Assembly: GCA_014218235.1 (NCBI GenBank)
Contig: CM024766.1
Location: 18,945,346-19,009,345, forward strand
Direction of reading: 5' to 3'
DNA length: 64,000 nt
Source: Colocasia esculenta
Taxonomy: Eukaryota; Streptophyta; Magnoliopsida; Alismatales; Araceae
Shown here one piece after another: positions 55,826 through 64,000 of this stretch. The notes under the pieces were generated by a model. It saw nothing but the letters and a program-made list of their open reading frames with translations, did not search any database and was not told the origin of the DNA. Position numbers and translations under genes: made by a program. The first letter of the stretch is position 1; each line of letters starts with the position of its first letter.

Positions 55826-56330
55826 GTGATCCACAGACGCCGCCGCCTCGACGGGGCACCCCTCCTCAAACCATCGTGGAGAGAGCACGACGAGAAAGCG
55901 AAGCCCCGGATCGGAGAAGCGCGGCGCAGGGATTCGATCAAAGGTGGGGGAATTTGGAAGAGGCGAAGATGGGGATCGAGAGGAGAAGATTTTGCAGACG
56001 GACGGAAAGGACAAGGGCCCCTTCAATGGATTCGGAGAACCAGTAGATAGGAGGAGGAATTGTAGCTCTTTTTTCTCGTGTCGTGGGGAACTCCTCGTCG
56101 CCTTCGGGGAGGGCCACACAGTACACAAACACACAGAGTCACACACACACATACACACACACACAACAGAGAGAGGAACACGGGAGGGAAGAGGGCCGGC
56201 GGCCTGTGTCCCATTTTTCTTTTTTAATCTTATTATTAATTTGTAATTTACTGAACCGGCTCGGGTTGCCGTTCGTTGTGGACATCTGGTGGAAGAAGAA
56301 GATTCATCCACATCCAAAGCCCACGGTCCG
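55826..56330 (-). promoter_or_regulatory. 5' untranslated region and promoter side of the transporter
   Basis: GC-rich leader next to the start codon, then a (CA)n/(GT)n run and an AT-rich stretch (56218-56255: TTTTTAATCTTATTATTAAT) that would hold the core promoter. The exact start of transcription cannot be placed. Confidence 0.45.
56114..56167 (+). repeat. (CA)n microsatellite
   Basis: Interrupted CA repeats (ACACACACACATACACACAC type) in the predicted transporter leader; on the transcribed strand it is (GT)n. Confidence 0.93.
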
Positions 56331-56802
56331 GACGGCGCTGCGGATCAAGTCTTCGAAATATCATGAAACTTTTTATCCCCACTTTCTCATATACACATAA
56401 TAGAGTCAGAGAGAGAAATACTTATATCTTGCCCTTGAGTTACAAGAGTTCTCTCCTGTGGGTCCATCTAAGATGGATCATAGATCATGGCATGTCATTT
56501 TAGAGTAATATTAGGATGTATGTATTTTAGGATGGATCAATAGATCATGACACATCGGTAAGCACACCCAATGAATGGTTGTCGAGTGGACTAGAATAAG
56601 GTGAAGTGACAAATTTTTTCAGAGATGTCTGCCTTTCTTTCACAGTCTCAAGGATAAAGACATCATTATCCGTGTCTTCCTTTCCCGACTTTGTCATCGA
56701 ACTACCTTCTCCTCCACTCGCGCGTAGACCGGCGACTCCTTCATTTCTCACATGTGCGGGTGACCCGTCGCTCCCCACCTATGCAGACGGGCAACTCTCG
56801 TG
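56331..56802. other. Intergenic, no feature
   Basis: Between the transporter 5' flank and the divergent plus-strand gene. Nothing recognised. Confidence 0.5.
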
Positions 56803-58620
56803 ATGGCTACAAAGAGAAAACACAAAGGCTTTAGTGGGAAGAGAACGAAGAAGACGTCTGAAGACGCCGCTGCCAAGCATTTGAGCCCTATGGGTACGCA
56901 GAAGTCATGATTGAAAATATTCCCAAATTCCATGTGAAGACATCTCTAGCTTTGGGGTTAACTACAAGTGCTCCCCCAACAGCCCAACCCACCACCTATA
57001 TGCATAAGCAGAAGGTGGTTACATGCAAGAGGCATAGGCAGACACCAAAGGCACTGCCTTCTCCAACAAATCATGTCGCCTCTGGTATAATTTTTGTATT
57101 TTTGTGTTTGTAATTTTTTATGTTTGTGCATATGTCATTGTATTCCTTTTTTTTTTTAAATCATGTTCTGGAAAAAATATTCCTATGAATGTGTGTTTAT
57201 GCTGGTGAATTCTTGCATATTAAACAAATTTGTCTTTATTTCTTGTTTTAGGAGCTGAAGGTAAGAGGAAGTGTTATGTGAATAATCTATTGATCAGTAG
57301 ATGCTCTTTACATATTTACATGAAAGACAAGGAACAAATTAATTTTTGTGAATGTCACAAGGAGTTGATGAGGGCAACTCCATTTGCACCATATGTGAAC
57401 ATCCCTCCAATGAAATACTTTAGGATAAGTTTGTTAGAGGAGATTGTAGCATATCATGAGGTGGGGAATGTTTTTAATATTTTGAACAAATCATTGTCCT
57501 TCATAGTTGAGAATTTTGCTCTCATTCTTGGGATGCCATGTACCGGATTCCCCGTGCATCACTATGGCTCGTCTATAGAAGTGTCAAAGCTGCATAAAAG
57601 ATTTGGCAAGGATACTGCCTTCACTCGACAAGTCATCCATGGTTATTTAATAGACCCATTTGGTTCAGCTAAGAAGGAGGATATTAAGGACACAGTGCGG
57701 CTGTGGATTTTACTATTACTCAGTATATTTCTTGCCCCTCAGTCGACATACGTTTGCTCCCCTCAAATGATTAAATATTTGGACGACATTGAAAGAATTA
57801 GAAGTTATGCATGGGTTGTTGCCTTCCATGAGCTTATACTTCACAACATTAAGGAGGCGAGCAAAATGGTGAAGATGAATGCAAAGAGGGGAAGACATGA
57901 CGAAAAGCCACAAAAAAAATCATTTCATCTTTGGCTGCTCTTATGCACTATGTGTAAATATTTACAGTATTTAATTTTAATTAAATTTTACTTTGCTTAA
58001 ATCAATGTCACTAATTAATGTTTGAAATCATCATGATAGGTGTGGTTGTTAGAGCACACACATGCCATTCCACCAATTAGTTGCCTCATTTTTCTGCGGC
58101 TATTTAGGTGGGATGCAGGTTTGAAGAAGAAGGGGAAAACGGTTGTGGATCATCTACAAGTGCAAGTAATGTTCTTTTCTTGTTGCATTTTACTAGGCTT
58201 TCTTTTATATTAATGACCTAGTAGGATAATTTCTCCTAATGTTAAATAGGTTGAGTCAAAGTTGCCAATTCATCCCTCAGAACAATGGTTGCTTGAAGGG
58301 CAAAGAGGTAACACAAATTCTGGAGATTTCGCCCCAGCTGGGTATATGAGTTTTGCTTCATGTCTTTTCATCTCTTGCAACACTATGTCAACATAAGTGA
58401 ATAATAAGATTGTTTCATACTACAAGAGACTTCCACACCTGCCCTGAGCATAAACGCCCAAAATGGCAGCACTTGTAGATGCTTTAAAGGTTGCAGAGGA
58501 CAGTCAAAAAGCAAAAAATGAAGATTTTCAACAAAAGTTGGAATCTATCATGATTCAAGTTGAAGGATTTTCTAAATCTGTTAATAACCTTACACGTGAA
58601 AAGGAGAAGGCTGATGTTGT
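56803..58620 (+). pseudogene. Plant-mobile-domain/DUF1985-like gene, multi-exon, frameshifted and truncated
   Basis: Likely transposon-associated or domesticated family of unknown function. A possible start MATKRKHKGFSGKRTKK (basic, nuclear-signal-like) at 56803 soon meets a stop. Better supported exons: 56907-57084, 57252-57953, 58040-58165 and 58250-58307, joined by GT-AG introns in agreeing phase. Motifs: GMPCTGFPVHHYG, LAPQSTYVC, DDIERIRSYAWVVAFHELI, FIFGCSYALC then VWLLEHTHAIPP and LFRWD, the order seen in plant-mobile-domain proteins. Exon 2 needs a frame change at the A8 run 57912-57919. A coiled-coil segment (MAALVDALKVAEDSQKAKN) at 58463-58612 follows and breaks off where an LTR-like sequence begins. 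Confidence 0.6.
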
Positions 58621-59450
58621 TGTCATGCCCCGACGCGGAATATCGGAACGTGAGGCAATTGCAAGTAAGCGAGTATAGAGTGTATAATAGACATCAAACC
58701 ATTGGACAAAGAATAACGCCTAAAGCAAATGTATTTCATTGATAATTCCTCAATGTCTATTACAACCACTATTATCAAAGCCATTACATAGGGCCCAAAT
58801 GATATCATTACATTGAATGAAAGTAAAAGACTAAACTAAGACTCTAACACAATACTAATGTGCTAGGGTACTCTTGATTTCACTCCTGGTCATTCCCATC
58901 CTCATGAGTGTAGGTATCTTCTTTGGTTTCACCTAAGAACACATATCAAATAACGCAGGGTGAGCGATAACGTCTAATAGGACTTAAATCTCATGATCAG
59001 ACATGCTTTAAATGATTAATGTATTAAAGAGCAGAGTAACTAATGATAGAGAACAGAAGTCAAGTATTGTCATGTGACGGACCACGTCGTTCAAACCGTT
59101 AACCTAATACGAGCTTGATCTGACTCGCCTCCTGCGAACACGTCGAGCCTCACCAGGATATCAACACACATGTCCATGGAAATATAAAAGAACACACTGA
59201 ATATATATAAGATTGAACATCTCACACATATTTACAAAAGGATTACATAGCCAAATTTCAACAAAAGTCAAACTTATGTACACAAGCCTGGGGCATACCC
59301 CGAGGCACAATAGAAAAGTAAATTACACTGCTAGAGGCGTGGACCCAACACCGCTGCGATGCGGCTCCGGACTAGAAGACGGGTGAGAAACCTTCTGCTC
59401 TCTCACCTGAAATAAAAGGGTGAGCTGAAAGATGCGGGAATTCTATTATG
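58621..59450 (+). mobile_element. Possible solo LTR or LTR fragment
   Basis: Starts abruptly with TGTCATGCCCCGACGCGG, a typical opening of plant gypsy LTRs (TGTCA.GCCCCGA), right after the coiled-coil segment. Further on are GGTGAGCGATAACGTC and CTCACCTGAAATAAAAGGG. No matching CA end or target duplication found. Confidence 0.35.
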
Positions 59451-60700
59451 TAATCTAGAAAGGGAGGTTGAATAGATTACTGTCAATTAAAACACTATGA
59501 CCTTCTTTTCAATGGAGAGCAGACTATCGATATCTCAAATAGAGTTGAATTAAATTCGAACCAAGATTGTGTGTGTGTTGTGAATAAAATAGGAAAACCT
59601 ATCTAGCGTGTAGAATCAACGTGCCTACCAATCATCCATGGTGAAACGTAGCAAACCACAGAACACAAATTTAGGTGGTCGGAGTACACAACTTGTGGAT
59701 CCTACGTCCACCGTCCACACACACACACGCAGAAGGAGGATGCTTATAAGCGAGTTCAATCACTACAACACACACCACACCACGTTGTCTGATGTAAACA
59801 AGCAATCAGAACAACACCACACATGCAGATCAAGCACAAGAGACGCTTGACCCACTACCACACACACAAAGTATAAAAAGTGGTAGAAAGAAGAGTTCAG
59901 AGTTGTAGAATCAAACCTGAGATAGAATCTTCGAGGTGGGTCGTCCAGAAGAACTCCAAGCTTCGTCTTGATGTTGAACACTTGATGGAGAAGCTTGAAT
60001 CGGGACAAAACCGGCTTTAAAACTCGCTTGGAAGATGCCCTTCTTCGCTCTGGACGGAGGGTTGAAGCAGAGCAGTAGAAAGAAGCTTTTTCTCTTAGAT
60101 TTGCTTAGGGTTGGTATGGTTGCTTCTGCTGTGAAAATACTCCTTATGTTCTATATATATGGGTGTCCAAGTTAGGAGAGACGTGGTAAAAGGAAACACC
60201 CAAATACGGAACATATCCAAATCTCGGAATTGAAGTTTGTCTTCGTCTGTCGACATGTCACTATTCATCTGTCGACAAGTATTGACAGATTTGAAATTTC
60301 CAGAGCAGTGGTCTTCCGGGAAGTGTTTTCCTGTGTGTAGCTGTCGACAGGCGATTTGTGGCTGTAGACAGGCACACTTCAATCTATGTTTTATGAAAGG
60401 TATCTGTCTTCCCTGTGTCTAGCTGTCGACATGTATCTTTTGGGCTGTCGACAGGCACTTTCTTAATGTGTTTTTCTTTGAGCTTTTGCTCTTGATTTTG
60501 ATGCTTGTCTTGCATGCATTCAACCTACATTAAAGAACATTATTAGAGAGATATAATAAATATGTAGATGATCAATTTGAAGCTGGTTTGATATGTTGCT
60601 TGACTCGTCAATGTCCTTTTACAACCATTCACAATATTCAATTTATTTGTTCATCATAAAAAACATGCAATCACACAACATCACACATGTGACCCAAGAT
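59451..60700 (-). repeat. Putative 3' LTR of the copia-like element
   Basis: Lies downstream of the polypurine tract. Contains GTCGAC repeats, a TATA-like CATATATATAG near 60160, and at its far end CTATTCAACCTCCCTTTCTAG (read on the minus strand, 20-base part CTATTCAACCTCCCTTTCTA). Terminal TG..CA not fixed. Confidence 0.35.
60245..60465. repeat. GTCGAC palindrome cluster
   Basis: CTGTCGACA or CTGTCGACAGG occurs five times, with one decayed CTGTAGACAGG, spaced 25-75 bases. The same words occur at 62472-62505 and 63508-63770. Confidence 0.88.
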
Positions 60701-60712
60701 TCTCCCTTTTTT
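60701..60712 (-). promoter_or_regulatory. Polypurine tract
   Basis: AAAAAAGGGAGA on the minus strand after TTTGTCATCATC. It primes second-strand synthesis in LTR elements. Confidence 0.55.
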
Positions 60713-60989
60713 GATGATGACAAAATTTCAATTATGCATAATGGAGGTTCTTCTCCCCCTTTTGGCAACATCCAAAAAGACAAGTCATGCATCTGAATAT
60801 AAAGTAGGCAAACAATGTGAATTCCATTGAATAAGCATTCGGCACACACAGTTACAAAAGTTTGTTCATGACACGACTGAAAGGAATTGCGAAAGAAGGA
60901 AAGACATGACGGACATAACAAACTAAGACATCAGTGAGAAGACCTGACCAAAGAAAAAAGAAACACTAGATAATGGACTCCTAGACTCT

Positions 60990-62197
60990 CTATACGTCGT
61001 CATTCCCAGGTGCAGGGGGATGACGGAAGTCGTGAAACTCAGTAGAGAGCCTGGTGATCCGGTGCTGAATCTGTACATGGGTGTCAGCCAATGCATCCAT
61101 CCTAGTCTCAACATGATCGAACCGAACATTGAGCTGAGCAAATCCAGTGGTCATTTGTTGCTGCATTTGGGTCAACTGAGCAGAGATGAACTCTCTAAGA
61201 GACTGCTCTGGAGGTGCTTGAGCGTCGGCATCATCATCAACATCATCTCCCTGAGCATCCATGGGCTCTACTTGGGAGTCTTCATCAGCTTCATCATCAG
61301 CAAGGTCTTCTTCATCAGCTGCCGGCTCCTTGCCCTTGAGATCCCTTGTCACATTGCCATCAACAAGCTTATAGCCCATCCGATGTGCGGCAGTAAGATC
61401 AAAAGAACTGCGGGATTTGAGATCAACCAACTCCCCTTTTGGAATATGGATGTCAATGAACAGAAGGAGAGAGGTAAGGGGCAAGCATAGGCATCGACCT
61501 TGTGGAGTTTCTGAGCATTGCCGGATTAGATCGAGCATTGAGAAGAGGCAGATTAACTTGGTCCACTATTAAGAAAGGAGTAGAAAAGGGATTTGTGAAC
61601 TTCGGTCACAAGTTCCCTGCTGCCATCTTTGGGAACAATAATGGTGGTGAATATATGATGAATAAGACGATGAAGAGGAGAAAAGAATTTGCATTCAGCT
61701 TCAAACGATCTTTGGTGGAATCGTATGGCTGCAAAGTGATGAGAGTGTAATACTCGATGCAGAAGGATGATTTTGTAAGACATGAACTCCAGAATTGGGG
61801 ATTTGAAAGGCACGCGTGAGAAGATTAGGGGTGATTGCAAAGGGGTAGTGCCTTTCACTATGGTGTAAAGATTACCAGACTCGTGATCCCCAGATTGTTG
61901 TAAAACTCCATCACAGTGGTGGGAGTAACAAAAAGAAGTCCAGCCTGGATGTCGAAGAGGGGCTGCAAATCGGGGAACATATCTTCTAGCGAGACAAAAG
62001 TCAACATAGCGAGGTTGAACAAACTTGGTGAAGGTGCCTTGAACTTTGATCAGTTGCAGATTCTGAGGGATGATGAGTTCTGGCAAACGATCGTCCCGAT
62101 GCTTTGTGCGGCGCTCGACAGGAGCCCCGAAGCCCTCGCCGGCTTCTGGAGAGAGGGGACGGCGACGAGAAGCAAGGCGTTTCTCCTTGGGAGCCAT
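60990..62197 (-). pseudogene. Envelope-like/plant transposon-protein frame of the copia-like element
   Basis: Begins MAPKEKRLASRRRPLSP, basic and proline-rich. The middle has CKFFSPLHRLIHHIF and VPKDGSRELVTEVHKSLF, then a shift of frame near 61553. The second frame (61538-60990) has CLCLPLTSLLLFIDIHIPKG, an acidic stretch and a coiled-coil-like C-terminus ending PGNDDV. Layout and motifs resemble the envelope-like frames of plant SIRE/Maximus and Athila elements and the family listed as putative plant transposon protein. Membrane segments are not clear. Role unknown; the frame is broken. Confidence 0.6.
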
Positions 62198-62471
62198 GAG
62201 GAACAGGGCGGAGTGAAGACAAACTCAAAAAAGAGAAGGAGACAGGAAGACGAGAGAAGCCAGGAAAGATCGAAATCTAGGCTGGCGCCCTGGAGAGGGA
62301 AGGTTGGGGTTAAGAGAGAAAGGAGAAGGTGTTTTGGAAGGAGGGAGAGGAAGAGGAGGCATGGGTTCCCTTTTAAAGAGATTGAGTAAGAGTTTGAAAG
62401 GGAAGGGACCCACCAAATCTGGCCCAAAAGACGCGCCGGTTGGGCGTCTTAACAGCCCTGGCCGTCGGCTG

Positions 62472-62505
62472 TCGACAGGTGACTGCTCATCTGTCGACAG
62501 GCACA
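62472..62505. repeat. GTCGAC pair
   Basis: GGCTGTCGACAGG and ATCTGTCGACAGGCAC, 25 bases apart. Confidence 0.85.
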
Positions 62506-62560
62506 CTCAGAAATTGCCAGATCTTAGTTTTGACAGAATTTTACTAGGCAATGAGCGTCC

Positions 62561-63500
62561 AAAGAGTATATAAGGTGGAAAATAGGTATAACACATTATA
62601 AAATGTCATACCCACTAATATTAAGACACGTCATAACTCTACAATGGTTGAACATAAATACCCTAGGAGTCTCAAGTTGGAGCATTAAGAAGACATCGTA
62701 CATAAGCATAGGAAAGAAGATAACCCTTGAACAAAACCATTGTAGAAAAGCATATTTCCTAGTGGGTGATGGTCAGATGGTATATGAGAAAGATGTCCAC
62801 ATGAGGAGTAACCATAAACAACAAAGCCCGTGATTTGAGAAAAATGGAGGCTTCACTCTATTTCTTCTTTGAAGTATTTCTTTTGTCAATTAATGTGGGG
62901 AAAGTAGTAATTAGGATCACTTTCCCCTTTTGACATGAAGGTAGACTTGGGATGCCCGTACCCCCAGTTAATTAGTGAGAGTGACCATCACACCATTGTA
63001 CAGAGATAATGAATAAGCTTTTTGACGTGAAGACAGACATTTGTAATGCCCATGTCCCCGGTTACTCAGTAATACACATCATTGCTCTGCTGTTGTCCCA
63101 TTATTTTTGTTGATACACTTTTTTGAGTGTGAGAAATAGGTAACTTTTCTCCTTTATGAATATTTATGTGTTTTGAAAATCAAGGTCAAAGAGCATTTAT
63201 GGTTAAAAATCAATGCAAGACACAAGGTTCAATGACCGCGTCGAACTTATCAGGTCACTTGGGAAAAATGATTATCCACAAGGGAGTTATTCAATGGAGT
63301 AGATTAAACCCATTAGTTTTGTGCAATGACTCGAATGAGGCAACCTAGACTCATACAAGAATGTATGTCAAAAAATCATTGTGGTTCGACAATATCTTGG
63401 TATTATGTGGATATGAAAGATTATAACATAAGTAGTAACAATTTCACCTTACATTGAATGTATGAACCTGCTCTAAATGATGAGTTGAGAAGATGAAGTG
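62561..63500. other. No recognisable feature
   Basis: AT-rich sequence; two similar stretches (GACATGAAGGTAGACTTGGG at 62930 and GACGTGAAGACAGACATTTG at 63024, each before ATGCCC.T..CCCC) suggest an old duplication. No gene. Confidence 0.5.
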
Positions 63501-63507
63501 GGTAGCT

Positions 63508-63775
63508 GTCGACAGCTAATAGAGCCTGTCGACAGATGCAGACAGTGGTGAAGAACTGGGTTCAGGCAGGGTGTAGCTGTCGACAGCGGGGGGTCCTAGC
63601 TGTCGACAGATACACACAGACAGAAAATGTGGAGAGTTGGGGGAGATAGAAACTATGCCGGCTGTCGACAGCAGCAGAAGAGTAGTCGTCGACAGATACA
63701 CACAGGAGTTCAATTTTTGGGTTCTGTGAAGGCATAGCTGTCGACAGGCTGTTGGGGGCTGTCGACAAGAACTTG
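63508..63775. repeat. GTCGAC palindrome cluster
   Basis: CTGTCGACAG or GTCGACAGA.AC occurs eight times within 270 bases, alternating with AGATACACACAG. Same family as at 60.2-60.5 kb, likely part of another LTR extending past the window. Confidence 0.88.
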
Positions 63776-63798
63776 ACAAAACAATTTAAAGGCAGATG

Positions 63799-63970
63799 AG
63801 ATGAGAGAAAAATTGGAACTTTTAGGTTGAGGAAATGAGAACTTATGAAGAATAGATATTTTCCCTCATGAATTCACTCATCAAAGATGAGAGAAAAATT
63901 GGAACTTTAGGTTGAGGAAATGAGAACTTATGAGATAGATATTTTCCCTCATGAATTCACTCATCAAACC
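63799..63970 (+). repeat. Tandem duplication, about 86-bp unit
   Basis: AGATGAGAGAAAAATTGGAA starts at 63799 and 63885; both copies end with TCACTCATCAA. The second lacks four bases (GAATA/GATA region) and one T. Confidence 0.9.
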
Positions 63971-64000
63971 TTAACTTACTCCCCCATAGTGTGTGCATTG

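Larger units (their letters stand above)
59451..62560 (-). mobile_element. Non-autonomous copia-like (Maximus/SIRE-type) element with envelope-like frame
   Basis: On the minus strand: GTCGAC-rich sequence (62505-62470), an envelope-like frame (62197-60990), a polypurine tract AAAAAAGGGAGA (60712-60701) preceded by TTTGTCATCATC, and then an LTR-like stretch with TATA (CATATATATAG near 60160) and GTCGAC repeats. TTTGTCATCATCAAAAAGGGGGAG just before the 3' LTR is typical of SIRE elements. No reverse transcriptase or integrase was seen. The borders are approximate and no target duplication is known. Confidence 0.5.

Noticed and set aside
55231..56046. Open frame of 271 codons on the plus strand, Pro/Arg-rich
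   Set aside because: It is the antisense of transporter exon 1 and its GC-rich leader; the other strand gives a coherent KUP7-type exon.

Overview
The window is nuclear DNA of a flowering plant. It has GT-AG introns, one recognisable host gene (a HAK/KUP/KT potassium transporter of the KUP7 type) and dense nested LTR retrotransposons, foldback elements and MITEs. Introns are very large (one is 20.0 kb and another exceeds 23 kb), which points to a repeat-rich, large-intron genome. The species cannot be named from the sequence.

Layout. 1-3.95 kb: a broken Tat-type Ty3/gypsy pol fragment (+) followed by an LTR-like region full of tandem and hairpin repeats. 3.96-5.7 kb: foldback elements built of GATTCGG-type repeats, one holding an 860-bp near-perfect palindrome. 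6.6-12 kb: two related, degenerate minus-strand retroposon-like units; the second has a 19-bp target duplication. 13.1-22.5 kb: a decayed Tat-lineage Ty3/gypsy element (-) with three tandem-repeat arrays, integrase, RNase H plus a second acquired RNase H, reverse transcriptase, protease and a gag remnant. 23.0-55.8 kb: the potassium transporter gene on the minus strand, nine exons recovered. The C-terminal exon is not found, so the gene either continues left of base 1 or has lost its end.

Its introns hold a hAT-like MITE (24.15-25.41 kb), a TRIM-like LTR (26.2 kb), an AT-rich block, another Tat-type LTR-like block (31.7-33.5 kb), a complete 9.56-kb LTR element with ATCCT target duplications and no visible gag-pol (34.1-43.7 kb), a tRNA-derived SINE (48.8 kb) and several MITEs and tandem duplications.

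55.8-64 kb: the transporter 5' flank; a plus-strand, frameshifted gene resembling the plant-mobile-domain/DUF1985 group, apparently cut by an LTR-like sequence; and a minus-strand copia-like element carrying an envelope-like reading frame but no visible pol, flanked by GTCGAC-rich repeats.

No genes here form an operon. The relation between parts is nesting: mobile elements inside introns and inside one another. Single-base frameshifts in transporter exon 5 and in an A8 run of the 57.9-kb gene, plus many single-base losses in the 3' LTR of the 9.6-kb element, could be decay or long-read consensus error.
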